This document shows, one piece after another, positions 34,426 through 43,951 of a stretch of 64,000 bases of DNA (position 1 is its first letter; each line of letters opens with the position of its first letter). The DNA lies in assembly GCF_037414475.1 (NCBI RefSeq), contig NZ_CP147913.1, positions 5,702,001 through 5,766,000 of the forward strand, in the 5' to 3' direction. Made by a program: the position numbers and the translations under genes. The notes under the pieces were generated by a model, which did no database searches, was not told the DNA's origin, and saw only the letters and a list, made by a program, of their open reading frames with translations. The stretch is from Myxococcus stipitatus. GTDB lineage: Bacteria; Myxococcota; Myxococcia; Myxococcales; Myxococcaceae.

Positions 34426-35285
34426 CCGCGCCCGCGAAACAGTTGGTCGTCATCACCGGCATGTCCGGCTCCGGAAAGTCCACCGCCATCCGGGCGTTGG
34501 AGGACTCGGGGTTCTTCTGCATCGACAACCTGCCGGTGGTGCTGCTGCCCAAGCTCACGGAGCTGGCGGGCGGAGGCAACATCGAGCGCATGGCGTTGGT
34601 GGTGGACGCGCGCGAGGGTGTCTTCCTCAAGGAAGCGCCGCGCATCCTCGACGAGGTGCGCCGCGCCGGTCATCACGTGGAGGTGCTGTTCCTCGACTCC
34701 AGCGATGACAGCCTCATCCGCCGCTTCAGCGAGACGCGCCGCCGCCACCCGCTGGCGCCCACCGGCACCGTCGCGGACGGCATCCAGGCCGAGCGCGCGG
34801 CGCTGCGGGATTTGCGCGAAATCGCCGACCAGGTCATCGACTCGTCGGTGCTGAACGTCCACGACTTGAAGCGCATGGTGCAGGCGCGCTTCAGCCCGGA
34901 GCCCGCGAAGGGGCCCAGCCTGTCGGTGATGTCGTTCGGTTACCGGTATGGCGTGCCGCCGCAGGCGGACCTGGTGCTGGACGTGCGCTTCCTGCCCAAC
35001 CCGTACTTCGTCCCGGAGCTGAAGGGGCTGACGGGCAAGGTGCCCAAGGTCGCCGCCTACGTGCTGGACCGCGAGGAAACGCAGCAGTTCCTGGAGAAGG
35101 TGGAGGACCTCTGCCGCTTCCTCTTCCCTCGCTACCAGAAGGAGGGGAAGGCGTACCTCACGGTGGCGCTGGGGTGCACGGGTGGAAAGCACCGCTCGGT
35201 GGCCATCGCCGCGGAGCTCACCCGGCGGCTGAGCGACGAGAACACCCGTGTCCAGCTCTGGGACCGGGACATCGAGAAGGAATAG
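34422..35285 (+). CDS. rapZ: RNase adapter RapZ (YvcJ family nucleotide-binding protein)
   Basis: The protein has 287 residues from a GTG overlapping the hprK stop (GTGA). Walker A is GMSGSGKST (13-21). The C-terminal domain has the family blocks SVMSFGYRYGVPPQADLVLDV, FLPNPYFVPELK and LTVALGCTGGKHRSVAIA. In E. coli RapZ presents small RNAs GlmY/GlmZ to RNase E and controls amino-sugar synthesis; in other bacteria the family's role is less clear. Linkage to hprK is conserved, although the downstream PTS genes found next to them in many relatives are about 17 kb away here. Confidence 0.96.
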
Positions 35286-35291
35286 CGAGAG

Positions 35292-35849
35292 ATGGGGATG
35301 ACGCTGCTTCTGCTCGCGCTCGGGGTGGCGATGGACGCCACCGCGGTGTCCGGTGGCATGGCCATCCGAGGGGCCCGGCCGCCGGACATCTTCAAGCTGG
35401 CGCTCACCTTCGGCGTGTTCCAGTTCGGCATGTCGCTGGGCGGCGCGCTGGGCGGCAAGGCCATCCTCACGCACTTCGCGGCCATCGACCATTGGATTGC
35501 CTTCGGGCTGCTCGTCCTGGTGGGCGGGCACATGATTTGGGAGGCGTTCTCGCATGACGAGGAGGAGCGCGCCTCGGCCCCGGTGGGCATCCGGTTGCCC
35601 ATGCTGCTGACGCTGGGTGTGGCCACCAGCATCGACGCGCTCGCGGTGGGCGTGACGTTGCCCGCGTTGGAGCTGGGCATCCTCTACTCCACGGGGCTCA
35701 TCGGGGTGATGACCTTCGTGTTGAGCCTCCTGGGCGCCTGGGCTGGCAAGCGGCTGGGTGAGCGCTTCGGCACCAGCATCGAAATCCTGGGAGGCCTGGT
35801 GCTCATCGGTATCGGCACCAAGACTCTGGTGGAGCATCTGTCCGCCTGA
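35292..35849 (+). CDS. mntP: Manganese efflux pump MntP
   Basis: The protein has 185 residues and six transmembrane helices, the normal size. The duplicated motif with the key Asp is seen twice: LGVAMDATAVSGGMAI (about 11-26) and LGVATSIDALAVGVTLP (about 107-123). MntP exports manganese and protects cells from metal excess. It starts 6 bases after the rapZ stop and so probably shares its transcript; there is no room for the yybP-ykoY Mn riboswitch often found upstream of mntP, which suggests it is not separately metal-controlled here. Confidence 0.93.
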   Translation: MGMTLLLLALGVAMDATAVSGGMAIRGARPPDIFKLALTFGVFQFGMSLGGALGGKAILTHFAAIDHWIAFGLLVLVGGHMIWEAFSHDEEERASAPVGIRLPMLLTLGVATSIDALAVGVTLPALELGILYSTGLIGVMTFVLSLLGAWAGKRLGERFGTSIEILGGLVLIGIGTKTLVEHLSA

Positions 35850-35899
35850 GGTTTTCAGCGGGGCCTCGGGTAGGGCACAGTCGTCGTCCGGAGGCTCCC

Positions 35900-37426
35900 A
35901 TGTCCTTGTCGCGCTCGCGGCACTTCCGCGTGGCCATTGTCGGCGGTGGGTTTGGTGGCCTGGGTGCGGCCATCCGGCTCAAGCAGGAGGGCGTGGAGGA
36001 CTTCGTCCTCTTCGAGCGGAGCCCGGAGCTGGGCGGCGTCTGGCGCGACAATGACTATCCGGGGTGCGCGTGTGACATCCCCTCGCACCTGTATTCGTTC
36101 TCCTTCGCGCCGAATCCGAACTGGTCCCGGGTGTACTCGCCCCGGTCGGAGATTCAGGCCTATCTGCGCGACTGCGCGGAGCGGTTCGGCGTGCTGGGGC
36201 ACGTGCGTTTGAGCCACGCGGTCGAGGACGCGCGCTGGGAGGACGCCGAGCAGCGCTGGCATCTGCGCACGTCGGAGGGGCTCTTCACCGCGGAGGTGCT
36301 CATCCTCGCGGCGGGGGCGTTCGATGTGCCCGCGCTGCCGGAGGTGGCGGGGCTGGAGCGCTTTCGCGGCAAGGTGATGCACTCGGCGCGGTGGGACCAT
36401 GACTACGCGCTGACGGGCCGCAAGGTGGCGGTGGTGGGCACGGGCGCGTCCGCGATTCAGTTCGTTCCCGTCATCCAACCCCAGGTGGAGCGATTGGTGC
36501 TCTTCCAGCGCTCGGCGCCGTGGGTGTTGCCGCGCAATGACCGTCCCATCGCGGCGTGGACGCGCTGGCTGTACTCACATGTGCCGGGGGTGCGGTGGCT
36601 GTTGCGCACGGCGCTCTACGTGAAGCGGGAGCTGTCCGCGCTCGCGTTCATGTATCCGTGGATCATCCGGCTGGCGTCGTATGAGGCGCGCAGGCATCTG
36701 GCGAGGTCCGTTGCGGACGCGGCGCTGCGCGAGAAGCTGCGGCCGGACTATGTGATGGGCTGCAAGCGCGTGCTGGTTTCGGATGACTATCTGCCCGCGT
36801 TGACGCGCCCCAATGTGGAGGTGGTCACCGAGGCGCTCCAGGAGGTTCGTGAACACTCCGTGGTCACCGCGTCGGGCGCGGAGTACGCGGTGGACACGCT
36901 CATCCTGGGCACGGGCTTTCGCGTGACGGAGCCGGCCTTCGCGCGGTGCATCCGGGGGCGGGGTGGGCGCACGCTGGAAGAGGCGTGGGCGGGCACGATG
37001 AAGGCGCACCTGGGGACGTCGGTGAGCGGCTTCCCCAACTTCTTCATGGTGCTGGGGCCCAACACGGGGCTGGGACACACGACGGTGCTCCTGATGATGG
37101 AGAGCCAGGTGGAGCACGTGTTGAACGCGCTGCGCTACCTGGAGGGCCGGGGCCTGGCCGCGGTGGAGCCGACGCCGGAGGCGCAGGAGGCGTTCGTGCG
37201 CGACGTGGATGAGCGGATGGCGCGCACGGTGTGGATGCGGGGTGGATGCAAGAGCTGGTACCTGGACGCGACGGGGCGCAACTCCACGCTGTGGCCGGGG
37301 TTCACCTTCGCGTTCAAGCACCGCGTCTCGGCGTTCGAGCCCACGGAGTATGTCGCCATCGAGCGGCATGGGCGTAAGCGTGGACGGGCGGTGAGCGCGG
37401 GGGCACGGGCGCTGGTTGGGGGCTGA
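35900..37426 (+). CDS. FAD-dependent monooxygenase (flavin monooxygenase / Baeyer-Villiger type)
   Basis: The protein has 508 residues. The FAD Rossmann motif is GGGFGGLGAA near residues 15-24; the second dinucleotide (NADPH) motif is GTGASAIQFVPVI. Between them lies the group signature region around DNDYPGCACDIPSHLYSFSF, characteristic of flavin monooxygenases and Baeyer-Villiger enzymes (RDNxYPG...D-x-PS...Y). No membrane segment. The following short-chain dehydrogenase, 45 bases on, would supply ketones or reduce products, so the pair may catabolise or modify a ketone or lipid. The natural substrate is unknown. Confidence 0.88.
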   Translation: MSLSRSRHFRVAIVGGGFGGLGAAIRLKQEGVEDFVLFERSPELGGVWRDNDYPGCACDIPSHLYSFSFAPNPNWSRVYSPRSEIQAYLRDCAERFGVLGHVRLSHAVEDARWEDAEQRWHLRTSEGLFTAEVLILAAGAFDVPALPEVAGLERFRGKVMHSARWDHDYALTGRKVAVVGTGASAIQFVPVIQPQVERLVLFQRSAPWVLPRNDRPIAAWTRWLYSHVPGVRWLLRTALYVKRELSALAFMYPWIIRLASYEARRHLARSVADAALREKLRPDYVMGCKRVLVSDDYLPALTRPNVEVVTEALQEVREHSVVTASGAEYAVDTLILGTGFRVTEPAFARCIRGRGGRTLEEAWAGTMKAHLGTSVSGFPNFFMVLGPNTGLGHTTVLLMMESQVEHVLNALRYLEGRGLAAVEPTPEAQEAFVRDVDERMARTVWMRGGCKSWYLDATGRNSTLWPGFTFAFKHRVSAFEPTEYVAIERHGRKRGRAVSAGARALVGG

Positions 37427-37471
37427 CGCGGGTGGCATGGGCTGTCGCGGGTGTGCGAAACGGAGCCAACG

Positions 37472-38335
37472 ATGAAGACGGTGAAAGACAAGGTCGCGGC
37501 GATTACGGGCGCGGGCTCGGGCATCGGCCGCGCCACCGCGGTGTTGTTGGCGAGCAAGGGCTGTCACGTCGCGTTGTCGGACGTGAACACGGGCGGGTTG
37601 GCGGAGACGGAGGCTCTGTGCCGTGAGAAGGGCGTGCGTGTCCGGGTGGACCGCGTGGACGTGGCGAAGCGGGAACAGGTGCACGCCTGGGCGGACGAGG
37701 TGGCGCGTGAGTTCGGCGCGGTCCACGTCATCATCAACAACGCGGGTGTGGCGTTGGGGGCCACCATCGAAGACACGCGGTATGAGGACTTCGAGTGGTT
37801 GATGAACATCAACTTCTGGGGCGTGGTGTACGGGACCAAGGCCTTCCTGCCGCACCTGAAGGCGGCGGGAGAGGGGCATGTCGTCAACGTCTCGAGTGTG
37901 TTCGGGTTGATTGGGGTGCCGACGCAGGCGGCGTACAACTCGGCGAAGTTCGCGGTGAAGGGCTTCACGGAGGCGCTGCGGCAGGAGCTGGAGGTGGAGT
38001 CCGACGCCATTGGCGTCACGTGTGTCCACCCGGGAGGCATCAAGACGAACATCGCGCGCAACGCGCGGGTGACGATGCGGCCGGGGTGGACGGATGAGCG
38101 CTCGTCGAGGGACTTCGAGAAGGCGTTCGCCACCACGCCCGAGCAGGCGGCGGAGGACATCCTCGCCGCGATTCACAAGAACCGGCGGCGCCAGCTCATC
38201 GGCGTGGATGCGGTCCTCATCGACTTGCTCCAGCGGCTGTTGCCTACGCTCTACCAGCGACTGTTGATTGCCGGGATGAAGCGGCGGAGGCGGAAGATGC
38301 TGGGCGCCGCCGCGGCCTCCAGCGGATCCGCCTGA
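37472..38335 (+). CDS. Short-chain dehydrogenase/reductase
   Basis: The protein has 287 residues from the ATG at 37472 with CGGAG 8 bases upstream. Classical SDR features: GAGSGIG cofactor loop near residue 12, NNAGVA, catalytic Ser in VSSVFG, and YNSAK (Tyr and Lys). The Asp in LSDVN after the second strand favours NAD(H), although Asp-Val context alone is not conclusive. The C-terminal 25 residues are basic (MKRRRRKM), perhaps membrane-associating. It probably forms one transcript with the flavin monooxygenase upstream. Confidence 0.9.
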   Translation: MKTVKDKVAAITGAGSGIGRATAVLLASKGCHVALSDVNTGGLAETEALCREKGVRVRVDRVDVAKREQVHAWADEVAREFGAVHVIINNAGVALGATIEDTRYEDFEWLMNINFWGVVYGTKAFLPHLKAAGEGHVVNVSSVFGLIGVPTQAAYNSAKFAVKGFTEALRQELEVESDAIGVTCVHPGGIKTNIARNARVTMRPGWTDERSSRDFEKAFATTPEQAAEDILAAIHKNRRRQLIGVDAVLIDLLQRLLPTLYQRLLIAGMKRRRRKMLGAAAASSGSA

Positions 38336-38481
38336 TGGACGCGGGCTGATGCGCCCAGGGTTCGCGGCATCGGGTTCAGTGCGGAGCCTGCGTGTTGTGC
38401 GCATGCCCGAAGTGATGAGGGACTCGTTCCTGTGAGCACATGCGCTCGGTGGTCGAGCCCCTCGGGAGTGCCCCCGCGCAA

Positions 38482-38898
38482 TCACTTGTGCAGGGCGAGC
38501 CCCTTCACGGCCTTGTCCACCTGCTTGCGCTCACCTCGGAGGGCGAGGCCCACGAAGTCGAAGTCCTCGGGGTTCTGCGCGCGGAAGGCGGCCCGGTTGT
38601 CCACGTCGTTGCCCGTGGCGAACATGGGGGCCACATACACCGCGGTCGTCAAATCGCGTTCGACCGCGGCGCGGTGAGCGGCCTGGAGTTGCTCGCGCGT
38701 GGCGCTGAAGACGAGCATCGGCTGTCCCAGCATCCGGCTGTAGCGCCTGCCGGTGGCGTCCTCGTAGGGCTCGCCCAGGACTTCGGGCGCGGACGCGGCG
38801 ATGCCGGTCGACAGGAACGCGGTGACGTTCAGCTTCTGCCAGACCGCGAGGTCCTCGCGGACGATGATGGCGATCTTGGTCGTGAACAGCTCGGGCAT
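38482..38898 (-). CDS. DUF2000 family protein
   Basis: The protein has 138 residues from the ATG at 38898, which has an AGGAG-type site upstream. The sequence opens TTKIAIIVREDLAVWQKLNV and continues TAFLSTGIAAS, LGQPMLVFSATREQLQAAHR and NDVDNRAAFRA, all typical of DUF2000 (a small cytoplasmic alpha/beta fold of unknown function). The first 70 bases overlap the 3' end of the AraC regulator gene on the same strand in another frame, so the two are transcribed together. AraC-DUF2000 pairs occur in other proteobacteria. Confidence 0.85.
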   Translation of the reverse strand: MPELFTTKIAIIVREDLAVWQKLNVTAFLSTGIAASAPEVLGEPYEDATGRRYSRMLGQPMLVFSATREQLQAAHRAAVERDLTTAVYVAPMFATGNDVDNRAAFRAQNPEDFDFVGLALRGERKQVDKAVKGLALHK

Positions 38899-39827
38899 GG
38901 AGGTCTCCTCTGTCGCCGTGCATCCTCGACAGGGGCGCGCTCCAGGTCTGGAACGTTTGTGCACATCGCGCGGTAGGAGGCGGGCGTCAGGCCGTAGGCC
39001 CGGCGGAACCATCGCCCCAGGTGGCTCTGGTCCGCGAAGCCCACCGCCGCCGCTACGCTCGCGGGCGTTTCTCCGCGTCCCAATCGCTCCCGCGCCGCCG
39101 CGAGCCGGAGCTGCACGAGATACGCGTGGGGTGGCAATCCATAGGCCGCGCGGAATGCACGAGAGAGCTGGAAGCGGTTCGCGCCGCAGCTTCGCGCGAG
39201 CTCCTCGAGTCCCACGTCCTCGTCCATCCTCGCGCGAAGCAGCTCACGCGCCCGTCGCGCGGAGCGATGCGCGGCTTCACCCAACCTTGTCACCACGGAG
39301 GCTCCGAGTTGAGGATGCAGCGCGGCGGCCAGCTCATCGAGCGCCTCGTCTCGGGCCAGACGAGGGCCAGGTTCTCTCAGCCGCCAGAATGCACGCTGGA
39401 TGCGGGTCGCGAGCCTGGGCGCGTCCGCGAGCGTCGCGCGGAAGCCCGGACCTTGGGGCAGGGGACGTCCGTCCGCCACACGCTCACAGGCCTGGGCGAG
39501 CCACGAGGGCTCCAGGTAGAGCATGAGGTACGTGAAGCCCATCGCGTCACGCGCGTGACCGTCGTGAGTCTCCCCGGGCTCAATCAGGATGACGCGCCCG
39601 GGAGTGCTCTGATGCAGCGCGCTCCGGCACGAGAACTCCTGCAACCCCTGCTCCGTCACTCCCACGCAGTAGGTATCGTGGAAGTGCGGGTCATACGCAT
39701 GTCCGCTGAAGTGGGCGCGGATGCTCTCGATGCCCGTGTCCGCGTCCCGCGCCCCGTCGACCCAGTCCCTGGCGAGCGGCGATTCGCGGGAGCCGCACGG
39801 ACATGATGGGGGCGTGTCGGACCTCAC
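38829..39827 (-). CDS. AraC family transcriptional regulator with cupin-like sensor domain
   Basis: The protein has 332 residues from a GTG at 39827. The N-terminal domain (about 30-140) is the AraC cupin type: HFHDTYCVGVTEQGLQEFSC and VILIEPGETHDGHAR. The C-terminal domain has two helix-turn-helices, with the second in ASVAAAVGFADQSHLGRWFR. The usual family end is near TPASYRAM; a further 36 residues, rich in Arg, Pro and Ser, run into the DUF2000 gene and could be a frame extension of little importance. It probably controls DUF2000 and perhaps the divergent dioxygenase-like gene at 40032-40688, 204 bases away. Confidence 0.88.
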   Translation of the reverse strand: MRSDTPPSCPCGSRESPLARDWVDGARDADTGIESIRAHFSGHAYDPHFHDTYCVGVTEQGLQEFSCRSALHQSTPGRVILIEPGETHDGHARDAMGFTYLMLYLEPSWLAQACERVADGRPLPQGPGFRATLADAPRLATRIQRAFWRLREPGPRLARDEALDELAAALHPQLGASVVTRLGEAAHRSARRARELLRARMDEDVGLEELARSCGANRFQLSRAFRAAYGLPPHAYLVQLRLAAARERLGRGETPASVAAAVGFADQSHLGRWFRRAYGLTPASYRAMCTNVPDLERAPVEDARRQRRPPCPSCSRPRSPSSSARTSRSGRS

Positions 39828-40031
39828 GGCGGGAACCTAACATCGAGCCCGTCGTCTCGCGGTGAGGAGGACCTGCTGTCCACGTGATTCGAGGGGGATG
39901 GAGGCTCTCAACCAGGGCAGTCGGAAAGGTGTGGCGAGCGAGCCGCCTCGCGGCAACCCGGGTTGCGCCCCGCGCCCAGAAAAGCGGAACCTGCCGGAAT
40001 CAACGAGCGGGCGCTTGGTTACCGGTTACAC

Positions 40032-40688
40032 ATGCAAGAGCTCAATCGGCGTTCCGTGTTGTGGGGACTGGGGGCTTGTGTGGCGGGTGGGGTGGGGTGT
40101 TCGTTGACGGCTCCGGCCGAGGCCAGCGCAGACCCCGCGTCCCGCGTCAGGGCCAACCTCTACGCTTGTGAAGGCTGCGAGGCCATCCTGGAGCGTGAGC
40201 CCACGAAGCTCTCAGCCACCGTCCAACTCGCGAGTGACGCGGAGCCCGGCGAACGGATGCGCCTGACGGGCAAGGTCCTGAGCGCGGATGGACGCAAGCC
40301 CGTCGCGGGTGTCGTCATCTACGCGCACCACACCAACGCCGCGGGCCTCTACGCGAATGGAAGCGACGAATCCGAGTGGAGCCGCCGGCACGGCCGCCTG
40401 CGTGGATGGGCTCGGACGGGCGCGGATGGCGTCTACACCTTCGACACCATCAAGCCCGCGCCCTATCCGAACGACACGCTCCCGGCGCACATCCACCTGG
40501 TCGTCCAGGAGCCCGGGCGCCGCGCCTATTACATCGACGACGTGGTGTTCGACGGTGAGTTCGGGGTGACGCCCAAGTACCGCGCCGGCCAGGAGTTCCG
40601 AGGCGGCGGTGGCATCGTTCGCCTGGAGCGGCCCTCCGCGGGCTTGTGGCTCGCGAAGCGCGACATCCTCCTGGAGCGTCACCCCTGA
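40032..40688 (+). CDS. Tat lipoprotein of the intradiol ring-cleavage dioxygenase family
   Basis: The protein has 218 residues from the ATG at 40032. The signal is twin-arginine (NRRSVLWGL) with Cys23 in a lipobox (GVGC). The domain matches intradiol dioxygenases: LTGKVLSADGRKPVAGVVIY, with all four iron ligands apparent, Tyr107 (AAGLY), Tyr145 (KPAPYP), and His153 and His155 (PAHIH). These enzymes use Fe(III) to open catechol rings between the hydroxyls. An exported, lipid-anchored form is unlike the cytoplasmic catabolic enzymes and may act on extracellular catechols such as siderophores. There is no clear ribosome site; a perfect 14-bp palindrome (39953-39966) lies upstream. Confidence 0.8.
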   Translation: MQELNRRSVLWGLGACVAGGVGCSLTAPAEASADPASRVRANLYACEGCEAILEREPTKLSATVQLASDAEPGERMRLTGKVLSADGRKPVAGVVIYAHHTNAAGLYANGSDESEWSRRHGRLRGWARTGADGVYTFDTIKPAPYPNDTLPAHIHLVVQEPGRRAYYIDDVVFDGEFGVTPKYRAGQEFRGGGGIVRLERPSAGLWLAKRDILLERHP

Positions 40689-40700
40689 GTGACGCGATGC

Positions 40701-42755
40701 CTACGGCTCCATCATCCCCGGGTCGAACAGGTACGTGAGCTTCACGAGGAACTCACGGGAGAACACGGGCATGGGCGCATGTCCGCCGTTGTACGGCTGG
40801 GCGATGCGGAAGTTCGTGCCGAGGATGTTGTACACCCCCGCGCCAATCTCCAGGCCCTGCGTCCCCACGTTCTCCGCGCGCACGAAGAGGTTGAGCAACA
40901 GCTGAGTGGGGAGCTCCTCCACCGGAGAGTTACCCCGGTCGTCCGGGACGTCCACGGCGAAGCGCCGTCCCACCAGCACCGCGGTGGGACTCACCGACAG
41001 CCACGGTGTCACCTTCACGCTGCCGGACAGCGAGGCCTTGTGCGTGGGCATCCCCGTGAAGGCATTCGAGTGCCCCGGCACCTGGTAGTCCTCCACGTCA
41101 TTGCGGCCCGACGGCGCATAGAACGAGTAGCTCAGCGCCGCGCGGCCCCAGCTCCCCTTGATGTGGTAGTCCAGCTCGATGCCTCGGCTGCCCAGCCGTC
41201 CCAGGTTCCGGTACACCTCCTCGTTCGCCACCGCGTCGTACGAGTAGATGATGGGGTCCGACACGCCCACGTCGAACGCGTTGGCGCTCAGCGCATGGCC
41301 CTCGCCGAAGCGCAGCGTGCCCTCCAGCTCATACACCGTGGTGCGCTCGGGCCGCACGTCGGCGCCCAGGCTGATGTTCTCGATGCCCGGCGCACGGAAC
41401 GCGCGGCTGAACAGGGCCTTGGCGCTGAACGGGCCGAACCCGCGCAGGAGCACCAGCCGGGGAACGAAGGAGCTGCCGAAGTCGCTGTGGTTCTCGTACC
41501 GCGCGCCCGCCACCACCGTGGCGATGGGGTTCTCCGAGAACGCCTCCACGAAGCCCGCGACGTTGAGATACGAGACGCTCTGCGTCCCCTCATCCCCGAA
41601 CGGCGTCTGGAGGCCCAGGTTCGCGGGGCCCTTGAGCTTGCCCTGGTCCGACGCGATGTCCACGCCGCCCGTGAGCTGCAGGTAGTCCAGCGCCGCCCAC
41701 CGCGCCATCGTGCGGCCGCGAATGCGCATCACCTGCTTCTCGTAATAGAACTCCGAGCCCCGGTCCGCGTCGCGGAACGGCTCCGCGATGGTCAGGTTGA
41801 AGCGCGGGATGATTTCCAGCCGCTCGTTGGGGCGGAAGCGGTTGCTCAGCTCCGCGTGGAAGGACTCGAAGTCGCTCGCGGACGGTGTCTGGAGCACCTC
41901 GTCGAAGGCGATGATGGCGGAGGTGCGGTAGCGCTGATACAGCACGCTGAGCTGCAAGTCCTTGTAGCCCACGCCCGCCTGCACCGTCGTCGGGTTGAGC
42001 CGCGTGTTGCCGCCCATCTCCGCCGTGTTGCCGAAGAAGTCGCGGAACTCTCCGTCACTGCGCTGGCCCTGGCCCATCGACGCGGACGCGAAGACACTCA
42101 ATCCCGGCGCCGACTCGAAGACCTTGCGGCCCGACAGCGTCAGGCTCCTCCGCCCGTTCACCTTCGAGAGCTGTCCATACGTGCCCGAGGCCATCAGGTC
42201 CGTGCTGCCCTGCACCCCGCGCGTAATCACGTTGATGACCGCGAGCTCCGCGTTGCCGCCATAGATGACCGAGCCGGGGCCCCGCACCACCTCGATGCGC
42301 TCAATCAGCTCGATGGGCAGTTCGTTGCCCAGCTGCATCGTCGAGTAGAGCTGCTCGTTGAGCTCCTTGCCGTCCACCACGAGCAGCACCTTGCCCTCGT
42401 AGCCCCAAAGCCCCCGGAAGCCCGGACCCACCGCGCCCTGCGTGTCCACGCCGAAGAAGAAACCCGGTATCTGGAGCAACACGTCCATCAAATCCCGGGC
42501 GCCCGAGTTGCGAATCTCCTCGGCCGTCATGGACGTCACCACGGCGGGCGAGTCGCGCAGCTTGGTGATGGCGAACGAGGCCACCTGGCTGTGCACCTCC
42601 GACTCGCCGTCGAGCGGCAGGTCCTCCTGGGCCACGGCGGAGGTGGACTCGGCGGGCGGGGGCGCGGGGGGCTCCGAGTCCCATTGCGCCAGGGCGGAGG
42701 GACTGCACAACAGCATCAGCAGCGACGACAGTCGGGGCCAGTGACGGCGGAGCAT
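40701..42755 (-). CDS. TonB-dependent outer-membrane receptor, CirA/siderophore-like
   Basis: The protein has 684 residues from the ATG at 42755. The signal peptide ends in ALAQW. Plug domain at about 45-165 with SMTAEEIRNSGARDLMDVLL, VLLVVDGKELNE and IEVVRGPGSVIYGGNAELAV; barrel from about 170 to the end, whose last strand is short (LVKLTYLFDPG). The substrate is not indicated: no riboswitch, ferric-uptake box that I can recognise, or transport genes adjoin. It converges on the dioxygenase-like gene with only 12 bases between stops, a chance neighbour or a functional pair if the substrate is a catecholate. A TonB-energised import role is inferred from the family. Confidence 0.87.
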   Translation of the reverse strand: MLRRHWPRLSSLLMLLCSPSALAQWDSEPPAPPPAESTSAVAQEDLPLDGESEVHSQVASFAITKLRDSPAVVTSMTAEEIRNSGARDLMDVLLQIPGFFFGVDTQGAVGPGFRGLWGYEGKVLLVVDGKELNEQLYSTMQLGNELPIELIERIEVVRGPGSVIYGGNAELAVINVITRGVQGSTDLMASGTYGQLSKVNGRRSLTLSGRKVFESAPGLSVFASASMGQGQRSDGEFRDFFGNTAEMGGNTRLNPTTVQAGVGYKDLQLSVLYQRYRTSAIIAFDEVLQTPSASDFESFHAELSNRFRPNERLEIIPRFNLTIAEPFRDADRGSEFYYEKQVMRIRGRTMARWAALDYLQLTGGVDIASDQGKLKGPANLGLQTPFGDEGTQSVSYLNVAGFVEAFSENPIATVVAGARYENHSDFGSSFVPRLVLLRGFGPFSAKALFSRAFRAPGIENISLGADVRPERTTVYELEGTLRFGEGHALSANAFDVGVSDPIIYSYDAVANEEVYRNLGRLGSRGIELDYHIKGSWGRAALSYSFYAPSGRNDVEDYQVPGHSNAFTGMPTHKASLSGSVKVTPWLSVSPTAVLVGRRFAVDVPDDRGNSPVEELPTQLLLNLFVRAENVGTQGLEIGAGVYNILGTNFRIAQPYNGGHAPMPVFSREFLVKLTYLFDPGMMEP

Positions 42756-42840
42756 GCGGACCTCTGGGCAAAGACGGGGCGTGGGCGTCCAAGGCCCTCG
42801 TCGGAACAAATGCTGGGGAGCGGCGCGGGGGGACGAAGAG

Positions 42841-43896
42841 TCAGCGCACCCGGACAGCGATGCGGCGGCCCGGCTCGACCTCGACGCTCAAGCGACGCTT
42901 CACTTCACCGTTCACCCGGACCTCCACGCGAGCCGGACCCGCGGGGAGGTTCTGGGCGACGAGCGGCGGAAATCCGTAGGGGCGGTTGTTCACCCAGACC
43001 TCGCCGTAGAGGGACGGCGAGCTGATGTCGAGGTCTCCTCGTCCCGTCACCGCCACCTTCGCGGCCACCTGCGCGGGGGCCGAAGACGGCTCCGGAGGGA
43101 TGACGGGCGGCGCGGAAGGAGGCGCCGCGACGGGCGTGGGCGCGGCCGCCCGCGAGGCCGCCGCGGGCTGCGGGGACAAGAGGTCGCTCACGTCGCGGTT
43201 GATGGACCGCACGCCGTCCTCGTCCAGCTCCACCGACTCCTCCACCAGCTTGCGGTCGCCCTGCACCAGCGCCACACGGTACGTGCCCGCGCGCAGGGGC
43301 AGCCGCGCGGGCGTCATGTCCACGGCCTTGCCATCCACCTGCACCACGAGCCCCGGCGGCGTGGACGTCACCAGCAGCAAGCCCCCTCGGGTTTCCTCTG
43401 GCAGCGCGGATGGCTCTTCCTTGGGGGCCTGCACGCGAGCGGCGGCGACGCGCGACGCACGCGTGCGGGGCGGTGTCCGCTGCGCGGGCTCACGCGTGGG
43501 CCTTGCCGGCTCGGCGCGCGCCGTGCGGTTGCGCTCGCGCGACTGGAGGTCGGTGGCGATGCGCAGGAGCTCCACCAGGTCGCCGCCGGGTGTCTTGCGC
43601 AGGCTCAGCGCCTCGGTGAACTCGCTGACGGCGGTGTCGTAGTCGCGGTCCTCCAGGGCGGCGAGCCCCGCGGCGCGGCGTGCGCGGGACAGGCCCTCGG
43701 TCGGGTCCTCCACGGTGGGCGAGGGAGGCTGCTGGACGGCGACGGGTGGCGATTGGACCGGGGCCGGCGTCGGCGCGGTGGCGGTGGCGGTGGGAATGGA
43801 CTCCACCGCGCGCCGCTTTCGCACCACGACGTAGGCCATGGCGTTGAGCGCGAGGGTTCCGACGACGATGACGGCAATCCAAGTCTTCTGTTTCAT
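42841..43896 (-). CDS. PEGA domain membrane protein
   Basis: The protein has 351 residues. A single N-terminal transmembrane helix (about 6-22) is followed by a Pro-rich linker, a TPR-like helical segment (about 65-105), another basic linker and two PEGA-type domains (about 165-225 and 285-351: LLVTSTPPGLVVQVDGKAVD, LYGEVWVNNRPYG). PEGA domains are small surface modules that often accompany Ser/Thr kinases in myxobacteria. The gene lies 55 bases downstream of a kinase gene on the same strand, so it is likely its partner or substrate. Function otherwise unknown. Confidence 0.82.
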   Translation of the reverse strand: MKQKTWIAVIVVGTLALNAMAYVVVRKRRAVESIPTATATAPTPAPVQSPPVAVQQPPSPTVEDPTEGLSRARRAAGLAALEDRDYDTAVSEFTEALSLRKTPGGDLVELLRIATDLQSRERNRTARAEPARPTREPAQRTPPRTRASRVAAARVQAPKEEPSALPEETRGGLLLVTSTPPGLVVQVDGKAVDMTPARLPLRAGTYRVALVQGDRKLVEESVELDEDGVRSINRDVSDLLSPQPAAASRAAAPTPVAAPPSAPPVIPPEPSSAPAQVAAKVAVTGRGDLDISSPSLYGEVWVNNRPYGFPPLVAQNLPAGPARVEVRVNGEVKRRLSVEVEPGRRIAVRVR

Positions 43897-43951
43897 CTGC
43901 TTCTCGGTCTCACCGCACGCGCCACGTCAGCCCGGGCGCGAAGGCCGTCAC

